Shown here: positions 1-10,600 of the stretch, piece after piece
How positions within the stretch are numbered: the stretch's first letter is position 1
Layout of the letters: each line of letters starts with the position of its first letter
Source: Nemertoderma westbladi
Taxonomy: Eukaryota > Xenacoelomorpha > Nemertodermatida > Nemertodermatidae
Assembly (NCBI GenBank): GCA_032718475.1
Contig: JAUCBJ010006264.1
Location: forward strand, 1 to 32,644
DNA: 32,644 bases
Direction of reading: 5' to 3'
Notes under the pieces: model-generated
The model's input: only the letters and a program-made list of their open reading frames with translations
Database searches by the model: none
Told to the model about the DNA's origin: nothing
Program-made: the position numbers and the translations under genes

Positions 1-1348
1 CCTGCATATATTTGTATTCGTTTGGTTATGGGTGTGCCCCCCCATATCTACTGATAATGTATAATACAGTAATGGGCAAACCTACTGTTACACAACAGAA
101 GTTGTTGTAAATGTGCAATCCTGGGTGCAACCAAGTAATGGTTTCTTGGAGTTTGAAGCGAGAACAAATTTTATTGATTACTATCAGGAATGGTGACTTG
201 AATTATCAAATACTATGGCCACCAATTAGATTTCAACAATAAAACCAAAAACTTTCAAAATATACATATGTACTACATTAGTATTGTACATCTAAATAAA
301 AATCAGTAGTTAGGCATTACCGAGCTGCCCTGTTGAAGGCCTGTTGTTTGTTTTATATTGTTCATTTGTTTCAATATAATTTCATATTTGGGCCGAAATA
401 TTGGCAATAAACTCAATTTTGACCAATGATACCACCCACAGATCTGCTACCCGCCTTTAATCCTTTTAAGTATGTTTACACCGGTGGTCTGGGCAAGGAA
501 CTAACTCTGGAATCAAGCATCTTAAATCGTTTTTCTGAACACTGGCTCTTGATTATGTTTACTATTGTATTAGATCCCTCGAAACGTCATACATGGGAAT
601 AAAAACGTAGGACATCTCATCTTATATTATTCAATATTTTCTCGACCATTTATTAACCTCGCTAACGTTCAGTAAATTAAATGCAGTTTTGCAAACTAAA
701 TGGGGCACAACAAACAACCTCAAACACGCCGCAGATATTCCCTGAACACTGAAACAGTTCATTTCCATGTCTGTCTGCCTGTCTCTGTTGTTTTTTTCAA
801 TATTATATTAATGCCTAAAATATCTTATGAAAACTTGTAAATATTACGCAGTTAGTTGAAAGCGATAGGCCTATAATACTGAATGAGTGAGTAAGAGTAC
901 CTTATGCTAAACCTACATATTATTATACCAATACCAGTACTGATCCCACAATGTTTATTGTGTAATGTAACCTAGCTCTAGCTTATATGATATTACATTG
1001 TATGTTGTTGACCATAAATCTTAATCAATAATGAGTGTATTAATAAAGCATTGCAACATATTTCCAACAACACAATAATCCCTACTCAGTGTATGCTGTG
1101 TTGTTTCTCATAATCACCCCAGTTCCGAGTTCTTCCAAGTTAATTAGCCTAGTATAACAACTGTAGGCTAGAGAGGTACGTTATAATTTGATGATGATGA
1201 TCTGATGTGATGTACTTTAATAATTAACTGTATTAAAAACATTTCGGCACTGCGGGGTGGTACTACTGGAGTTAGTGGAGTTGGAGTGTTGTTAGACACT
1301 GTATAAAGTACTAGCGGATAGACTCGCTTTGTAACTAATGCTACAACA
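1..1348. other. Upstream non-coding DNA of WDR24
   Basis: AT-rich DNA with no reading frame of note on either strand, no tandem array and no RNA gene that I recognise. It presumably contains the 5' flank and promoter of the WDR24 gene that starts at 1349, and perhaps the 3' flank of another gene to the left. A short GAT/GATGT-rich stretch lies near 1188-1212. Confidence 0.6.
1302..1307 (+). promoter_or_regulatory. TATA-like box upstream of WDR24
   Basis: TATAAA lies 42 bp before the ATG at 1349. If used, it would leave a 5' leader of only about 10-20 nt. A housekeeping gene such as WDR24 usually lacks a TATA box and this region is AT-rich, so the match may be chance. The ATG context is good (A at -3). 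Confidence 0.25.
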
Positions 1349-1648
1349 ATGTCTGCGTCCGTTGGTTTCCCAGTCAGCGCGTTATCCCTTTCGCCATCGC
1401 GGGATCTTAAAGACCTTCCTATTGGACTTAGAGTTGCCACTGTTGGTCGCAATCTATTCAAAGTCTACAGTGTGGAGGACAGCGAATTTAAAGAGATAGC
1501 CAACCTTCGTGTTGGGAGGAATCTAAATCTCACTTACAGTTCCACCGATGTGGCTTGGAACCCATTCGATGAGAATGTTATAGCTAGCGCAGCTACTAAT
1601 GGTTCCGTTGTATTGTGGAACCTGCAGAAGGGAGCCCGTAATAAACAG
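1349..1648 (+). CDS. WDR24: WDR24 exon 1 (start of WD40 propeller)
   Basis: This exon codes for residues 1-100. ATG 1349 has a favourable context (AACAATG). The family signature begins near residue 30 and runs through NLRVGRNLNL, DVAWNPFDENVIASAATNG and VVLWNL to ARNKQ, as in vertebrate WDR24. The exon ends CAG|GTTGGT at 1648/1649, after a whole codon. The reading frame stays open for 13 further codons into the intron, which explains an apparent 112-residue frame; that tail has no similarity to the family. Confidence 0.92.
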
Positions 1649-4600
1649 GTTGGTATCCATGGTAATTATAATAGCTCGTACCAGTAATATGCTGGCTATT
1701 CTAACCAAAACAATAAATTGAGAGTCAGTAGCAAAGGTTACGTGATAGCAAAGGTTATGTGATATTTCTCTAAACCAGCTGATTTTATGCGTCGATTTCC
1801 CCTTATCACCCTGGGTTCTTAATCGAAATACCGGTACTGGTGTTGTTATTAAATCTAAGTTGTTTGCTTTTAGGACACGGTGTACAGCGAACACGCGCAG
1901 ACCGTGAACCGTATCCGTTTCCATAACGACGAGCACCACGTCCTACTGAGCGGCGCTCACGACGGCCTCGTGAAGCTGTTCGACCTGCGAGAAAAACTCT
2001 CGGTTCAGACGTTCCACGTGGGGGAACGCGTTCGCGACGTAATGTTCGTGAACCGGGAGTTTATCGTCGCGTTGGAGAACGGAACCGTGGAGCAATGGAG
2101 TCTGCGGTCCCCGGACCGACGACAGTGGGACTTTACGGCCCACACGGGGCCAGTGTTCGCGCTGGACGTAGCCAACGGTCTCCTAGCCACCGGCGGTCGA
2201 GACAAACTCGTCAAGGTCTGGGACCTCGGGGTCTCCCCTATCCGGGAGAAGCAGACCATACAGACGATAGCCTCGGTGGCTCGCGTTAAGTGGCGTCCGG
2301 GATTCGCCAGACAGCTAACCACTTCCTCCCTCCTTATCGACTTTACCGTGAATATCTGGGATATTAAACGTCCTTACATCCCCATCCAATCCTTCCACAA
2401 CCACAAGGACGTTACCACAGACTTCTCTTGGTGGCGACAGGACTCCGAGGGGATGACTTTACTCACCGTCTCCAAGGATTCCTCCATCGCCCGTCTCAAC
2501 TGCCGCGTAGACGGGATCCGCACCGCCGAGATGGCGCCCCCTGTCGGACTCAGCGTGAACTCCCGAGGGGACGCAGTCGCCCTAGCGACCGGGTCGTCCG
2601 ACAGCTCGCGTCGATCCTTGCAGCCGCCGCTTGGGGGCGTTGTCCTACAGAAGCCCCAATACGCCCAATCACAACGACCAATGATGTTCAACAGGAGAAG
2701 TAAACCCGAGTCGGATGGATTCAACACAGAGTATTGTTCGTCGCTCTCCACTTACACATGCGATACGGTTAGTTAGTCTCCATTTACACATGCGATACGG
2801 TTAGTCTCCACTTACACATGTGATACGGTTAGTTAGTCTCCACTTACACATGCGATACGGTTAGTCTCCACTTACACATGCGATACGGTTAGTCTCCACT
2901 TACACATGCGATACGGTTAGTTAGTCTCCATTTACACATGCGATACGGTTAGTTAGTCTCCACTTACACATGCGATACGGTTAGTCTCCACTTACACATG
3001 CGATACGGTTAGTTAGTCTCCACTTACACATGCGATACGGTTAGTCTCCACTTACACATGCGATACGGTTAGTCTCCACTTACACATGCGATACGGTTAG
3101 TTAGTCTCCATTTACACATGCGATACGGTTAGTTAGTCTCCATTTACACATGCGATACGGTTAGTTAGTCTCCACTTACACATGCGATACGGTTAGTCTC
3201 CACTTACACATGCGATACGGTTAGTTAGTCTCCACTTACACATGCGATACGGTTAGTCTCCATTTACACATGCGATACGGTTAGTTAGTCTCCACTTACA
3301 CATGCGATACGGTTAGTTAGTCTCCATTTACACATGCGATACGGTTAGTCTCCATTTACACATGCGATACGGTTAGTTAGTCTCCACTTACACATGCGAT
3401 ACGGTTAGTTAGTCTCCACTTACACATGCGATACGGTTAGTTAGTCTCCATTTACACATGCGATACGGTTAGTCTCCATTTACACATGCGATACGGTTAG
3501 TTAGTCTCCACTTACACATGCGATACGGTTAGTTAGTCTCCACTTACACATGCGATACGGTTAGTTAGTCTCCACTTACACATGTGATACGGTTAGTTAG
3601 TCTCCACTTACACATGCGATACGGTTAGTTAGTCTCCATTTACACATGCGATACGGTTAGTTAGTCTCCACTTACACATGCGATACGGTTAGTTAGTCTC
3701 CACTTACACATGCGATACGGTTAGTTAGTCTCCACTTACACATGCGATACGGTTAGTTAGTCTCCATTTACACATGCGATACCGTTAGTCTCCATTTACA
3801 CATGCGATACGGTTAGTTAGTCTCCACTTACACATGCGATACGGTTAGTTAGTCTCCATTTACACATGCGATACGGTTAGTTAGTCTCCACTTACACATG
3901 CGATACGGTTAGTTAGTCTCCACTTACACATGCGATACGGTTAGTCTCCACTTACACATGCGATACGGTTAGTTAGTCTCCATTTACACATGCGATACGG
4001 TTAGTTAGTCTCCACTTACACATGCGATACGGTTAGTTAGTCTCCACTTACACATGCGATACGGTTAGTTAGTCTCCACTTACACATGCGATACGGTTAG
4101 TGTTCGCGCTTTCAGACCTTTAGCAGTTTAACCTGCCAAATTGGGATGTCTTTTAGATAATAGATCGTCTTTAGCCTATGACAAGTATTTGATACACTAC
4201 ATTAGCCGAAGCCAGTCTATGCGCGATCATTCACCCGCTGGATATACCCGGGAGACTGGATTCGGAAGCCTAACCGTATTGCGGGGTAGGCCTACTGTAT
4301 TATTCGATTGATCGTAATATATAATCTCTGACAAATATTATTCACTTTCTGGAAATATTAACAGTTCCTTTAGGACGTGGCGTTCTAAATATGTAAACAG
4401 AGTTATGACTTAAACTAAACACAACGGGATGGCTATAGATTCACGTATATGGCGCATTCTTTAGGAGATGCTTTGTTATCAGTCACAATCATACACAATA
4501 CTGCGCAATGCTGCACACTGATCTGCCGACCTTCACTAATTTTAGTCACATATAAAGAGAACAACAGACGGTACATGTAGTGCTTATGAAATAGCATTTG

Positions 4601-7600
4601 ATTCACTTCAAACCACTTTAATGTAAGTCGCAATCGTTATATGTAACCGGTCTCTCTAACCTTCAGTATATCAAGAAGATTGGGGTGTCTGATTATTTAT
4701 CAGTATTCCAAATATAATATTCCATCAACAGATATAATGAATAACCGACAGTAAATAGCAGTAAAATGTTAAGTTAAGTTTGATTGATATGTGATATGAA
4801 TTGGTTTGTTTGTGAGTTAACAGATATACGTTCTATAATTAAGCCTACTAATGTTGGGCTAAAGACTGAAAACACCGAGATTCCAAAGCCGGTCTTTCTG
4901 GGCTCAGGACAAAATGTCTACATTGACAGTCTCCATTTACACATGTGATACGGTTAGTTAGTCTCCACTTACACATGCGATACGGTTAGTTAGTCTCCAC
5001 TTACACATGCGATACGGTTAGTCTCCACTTACACATGTGATACGGTTAGTTAGTCTCCACTTACACATGCGATACGGTTAGTTAGTCTCCACTCACACAT
5101 GCGATACGGTTAGTTAGTCTCCATTTACACATGCGATACGGTTAGTTAGTCTCCACTTACACATGCGATACGGTTAGTCTCCACTTACACATACGATACG
5201 GTTAGTCTCCATTTACACATGTGATACGGTTAGTTAGTCTCCATTTACACATGTGATACGGTTAGTTAGTCTCCACTTACACATGCGATACGGTTAGTTA
5301 GTCTCCACTTACACATACGATACGGTTAGTCTCCACTTACACATACGATACGGTTAGTCTCCACTTACACATGCGATACGGTTAGTTAGTCTCCACTTAC
5401 ACATGCGATACGGTTAGTTAGTCTCCATTTACACATGCGATACGGTTAGTTAGTCTCCACTTACACATGCGATACGGTTAGTTAGTCTCCACTTACACAT
5501 GCGATACGGTTAGTTAGTCTCCACTTACACATGTGATACGGTTAGTTAATCTCCATTTACACATGTGATACGGTTAGTCTCCACTTACACATGCGATACG
5601 GTTAGTTAGTCTCCACTTACACATGCGATACGGTTAGTCTCCACTTACACATGCGATATGGTTAGTTAGTCTCCATTTACACATGCGATACGGTTAGTTA
5701 GTCTCCACTTACACATGCGATACGGTTGTTAGTCTCCATTGACACATGTGATACGGTTAGTTGGTCTCCATTTACACATGTGATACGGTTAGTTAGTCTC
5801 CATTTACACATGTGATACGGTTAGTCTCCACTTACACATGCGATACGGTTAGTTAGTCTCCACTTACACATGCGATACGGTTAGTTATTCTCCACTTACA
5901 CATGCGATACGGTTAGTCTCCACTTACACATGCGATACGGTTAGTTAGTCTCCATTTACACATGTGATAAGGTTAGTTGGTCTCCACTTACACATGCGAT
6001 ACGGTTAGTTAGTCTCCATTTACACATGCGATACGGTTAGTTAGTCTCCATTTACACATGCGATACGGTTAGTCTCCACTTACACATGTGATACGGTTAG
6101 TTAGTCTCCACTTACACATGCGATACGGTTAGTTAGTCTCCATTTACACATGTGATACGGTTAGTTAGTCTCCACTTACAAATGCGATACGGTTAGTCTC
6201 CACTTACACATGTGATACGGTTAGTCTCCACTTACACATGCGATACGGTTAGTCTCCACTTACACATGTGATACGGTTAGTTAGTCTCCACTTACACATG
6301 TGATACGGTTAGTCTCCACTTACACATGCGATACGGTTAGTCTCCACTTACACATGTGATACGGTTAGTTAGTCTCCACTTACACATGCGATACGGTTAG
6401 TTAGTCTCCATTTACACATGTGATACGGTTAGTTAGTCTCCACTTACAAATGCGATACGGTTAGTCTCCACTTACACATGCGATACGGTTAGTTAGTCTC
6501 CACTTACACATGTGATACGGTTAGTCTCCACTTACACATGCGATACGGTTAGTTAGTCTCCACTTACACATGCGATACGGTTAGTTAGTCTCCACTTACA
6601 CATGCGATACGGTTAGTTAGTCTCCATTTACACATGCGATACGGTTAGTTAGTCTCCATTTACACATGCGATACGGTTTGTCTCCACTTACACATGCGAT
6701 ACGGTTAGTTAGTCTCCATTTACACATGCGATACGGTTAGTCTCCACTTACACATGCGATATGGTTAGTCTCCACTTACACATGCGATACGGTTAGTTAG
6801 TCTCCACTTACACATGTGATACGGTTAGTTAGTCTCCATTTACACATGCGATACGGTTAGTCTCCACTTACACATGCGATACGGTTAGTCTCCACTTACA
6901 CATGTGATACGGTTAGTTAGTCTCCACTTACACATGCGATACGGTTAGTTAGTCTCCACTTACACATGCGATATGGTTAGTCTCCACTTACACATGTGAT
7001 ACTGTTAGTTAGTCAAGACCGAGTCAAGACCAATCGAGCCCAATCGAGCTGTACCGAGCCGATCGAGCCGAGTCGAGCCCAATAGAGATGAGTCGAGCCC
7101 AATTGAGCCGAGTCCAACCAAGTTGAGTCCAATCGACCCAGACCGAGCCGATCGAGCTGAGTCAAGCCGATCAAGCCGAATCGAGAGGATCGAGCCGAAT
7201 CGAACCGAGTTGAGCCGGACCAAGCCGAGTCGAGTCCAGCGAGCCGAGTCGACCCCAATCGTCTATTTTATTTATAAAAAGTCGGTTCCTTATCGGGCCG
7301 CTAGGCCTGTCACTAGTAATTTTGTAATATAATAATTGTTTTTGTTTTAATTGCTTTAATAGGTAATAGATTTGGAAACCGAGTTGCTAGATTGGTCTGG
7401 TTTTGACCTATTTCGCACTTGATTTTACCTTTTACAAACTACTTCAGTCTAATACTGTTTGTGATTGGATAATGTCAATGTCAAAGTGTAACTAGATCCT
7501 TCCTGCAAATAAATTAGGTCAAAATAAACAATGTACACTTTGTTGTTGAAAATGTCTTGAAAATGTTCCTTATAAAATGTTCCAGAACAAGTTATTCTCA

Positions 7601-10600
7601 TTCTATAACGTTTTTTTATATTTTTGTATCTTTTGGATAGTGGCCTAGAACAAAATTATATGTTCTAGAACATTTTTTATAAAACCTAAAATATTTAGAA
7701 CATTTCAAATCTTTATAAATGAGCTATTTTAAAAATTACAAGGGGTTGGTGGAACAGGAGTTTTATAGCCCCGAAAGACAATTAAAAGATAATTTAAACA
7801 ACGGCCTATATATTTCTCCCCGTTGGGGTATCGTCAGGGCCTGATTACTTAAACAAACTGGTAAAACTGCAAAGCACAAAAGTATGAAACACCGGTACCG
7901 GTATGTAAAGTAAAGCAGTAAGGGACATCAGACTCATGACTGGCTAAACACAAACAGAACCTACAGTGGCAGAGTGGTACGTACTAAAAGGTAGAACGAT
8001 CTATAACGGGCTATAACGATCTATAACGGGCTATAATTTCCTATAAACAGGCTATAACCACCTATAACGAGCTATAATATGAAAATTTACATTAAAAAAA
8101 CGCCCCTTGGGTGTGTTTAACTTTTGTATTAACACGGTGGTCTGAAAAATCCCGCAGGTTAAAAATTAGGGTAGGCCTATCTGCCTATGCCTAATTGATA
8201 ATTGATACTGGTAAGTTTTTTTTATTGGCCTATATTGCTCACATTCCTGTATTCTATATCGACCAGAAGCTGACAGCGGATATAGCAGGATGGAGGATAG
8301 ACAGAGAGATGAGAGACCTCTCCTCTGCTGCACTGTTTGAAAGTCAGAAAATGCAGTAGTGGCATGCTAACTAATGCAGTAATGACTGATTTCGTGATAC
8401 CACAAAGATGAAATGCGTTATGGACTAAAAAAAATCCAAATTGCCTAATTAAATTACTGACTAGGATAATAAATCCATTCTAAAATAGGTTTTTTTATTG
8501 TAAATTTTCAGATTATAGCTCGTTATAGGTGGTTATAGCTTGTTATGGGGAAGTTATAGCCCGTTATAGATCGTTGTAGCCCGTTATAGATCGTTCTACC
8601 TTTTAGTACGTACCACCTACAGTATATCTCCAAAAAATTATATAGATACAGTATATTTTTATAAGACAAAGCTAAACAAATGCCCCCAAATATGATATAG
8701 GCTAAGCTTACAAAATAACAAAATCAAATTACATTACAACTTTATTAAATTAAATTTAAACTCCTGTTCCACCAACCCCTTGTAATGGATCATTGTGACG
8801 CCCTTAAGTCGGCTTGCCACTACCTTAAACAATATTGAAAATTGGGAGGGGTCATAGGGTGGTGGTGTTGGGTACCTAATGAGCTAGTAGATAGTATGAT
8901 AGAATGTAGATATAATGAACTAGACAGGTGAGCCATGGCCTACGTTGAGCATACCGAAGAGTCATTAATTTCTTCTAGAATAAGTTTTATTGAAACCAAA
9001 AGCTACGCATTGCATGTTAAATAACGTGGAATATATTATTCTACCATTCCCTCGATTCTTTATTAACCTATCTGCACTCGGTGAATAGAATATCTCAACC
9101 GAAAACTGTTGGTATCCTTGATGGTGGTGTTCATTTTCGAAGCGCCTTAAAAAATGTTTGAACGTGAAAGTAAACTTAATTCGAAATGTCTGTTTTAAAT
9201 TTTAATCTAGAACCAATCAATTGATATCTCTTATTTTTGATTTTAGACTATATTATTTTTATTTGTAGTCTGCCGATGGTGGAGTTGCAGCTAATTCCAT
9301 CACCATGGAAACGTATAATTTATGCGAATTCGCAAAGAGATACCATGTGCGAGGCGGCAGCGTGTACACCCGTTGCGAACACAACCGCGTGGTGGCCGAG
9401 AGTCTGAACCGAAGGGACGTCGCCTTGAACTGGCGGATGTTACAGATATATTACGGCAAGTCCCTCGTTGCAGTCTCAACCGACGTTGCAACGGTTGACA
9501 AGGCAACCACAGGAGACAGCCAATGGGAGAGCTCGCGTGTCCGGGTTGGACTCAGTGATCCGGTACCCAACAACGTAGAGACGTCGGATAACGACGAGTC
9601 AGAGGGGAGCGATCTGGAAGGGATGAATACCGGACGAGACGTTCCGATAGGCTACACAACGGAACCCTTGAACCAAGTGAGTCGGTCCCATAGGCTACAC
9701 AACGGAACCCCAAGAGAGTCGGTCCCATAGGCTACACAACGGAACCCTTGAACCAAGTGAGTCGGTCCCATAGGGTACACAACGGAACCCTTGAACCAAG
9801 TGAGTCGGTCCCATAGGCTACACAACGGGACCCCAAGTGAGTCGGTCCCATAGGCTACACAACGGAACCCATGAACCAAGTGAGTCGTTCCCATAGGCTG
9901 CACAACGGATTCCTTGAACCAAGTGAGTCGGTCCCATAGGCTACACAACGGAACCCCAAGTGAGTCGGTCCCATAGGCTGTACAACGGATTCCTGGAACC
10001 AAGTGAGTCGGTCCCAGAGGCTACACAACGGAACCCCAAGTGCGTCGGTCCCATAGGCTACACAACGGAACCCTAAGTGAGTCGGTCCCATAGGCTACAC
10101 AACGGAACCCTTGAACCAAGTGAGTCGGTCCCATAGGCTACACAACGGATTCCTTGAACCAAGTGAGTCGGTCCCATAGGCTATACAACGGAACCCCAAG
10201 TGAGTAGGTCCCATAGGCTACACAGCGGAACCCTTGAACCAAGTGAGTCGGTCCCATAGGCTATACAACGGAACCCCAAGTGAGTAGGTCCCATAGGCTA
10301 CACAACGGAACCCTTGAACCAAGTGAGTCGGTCCCATAGGCTACACAACGGAACCCTTGAACCAAGTGAGTCGGTCCCATAGGCTAGACAACGGAACCCC
10401 AAGTGAGTAGGTCCCATAGGCTACACAACGGAACCCTTGAACCAAGTGAGTCGGTCCCATAGGCTAGACAACGGAACCCCAAGTGAGTTGGTCCCATAGG
10501 CTACACAACGGAACCCCAAGTGCGTCGATCCCATAGGCTACACATCGGAACCCCGAGTGCGCGGTCCCATAGGCTACACAACGGAACACTTGAACCAAGT

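Larger units (their letters stand above)
2768..9268 (+). other. WDR24: WDR24 intron 2 (6501 bp)
   Basis: A phase-0 GT-AG intron, from donor GTTAGT at 2768 to acceptor ATTTGTAG ending at 9268. From left to right it holds minisatellite block 1, an 826-bp unique segment, minisatellite block 2, a GAGCC-rich degenerate tract, AT-rich DNA with a hairpin, two nested inverted-repeat elements and about 480 bp of AT-rich DNA before the acceptor. A second possible acceptor (GATTTTAG ending at 9246) lies just upstream; using it would put in-frame or frame-shifted extra sequence before exon 3, so 9268 is preferred. Confidence 0.85.

Noticed and set aside
2768-4101. Telomere-like repeats (GGTTAG words)
   Set aside because: GGTTAG occurs once per 28/32-nt unit as part of the splice-donor copy, not as a hexamer array.
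2745-7014. CRISPR-like array
   Set aside because: The units are head-to-tail with no unique spacers, and the context is an animal intron. It is a minisatellite.
7005-7332. Frames of 69-81 residues on both strands (Ser/Arg-rich, Leu/Gly-rich)
   Set aside because: These are low-complexity translations of the CGAGC-rich tract.
7570-7682. Heat-shock element (TTCCAGAAC and TTCTAGAAC words)
   Set aside because: The words are the arms of a hairpin, isolated and without the three alternating units of a functional element; they lie deep in an intron.
9305-9730. Independent 141-residue gene
   Set aside because: It is exon 3 of WDR24 read from an internal ATG and past the splice donor into the array.
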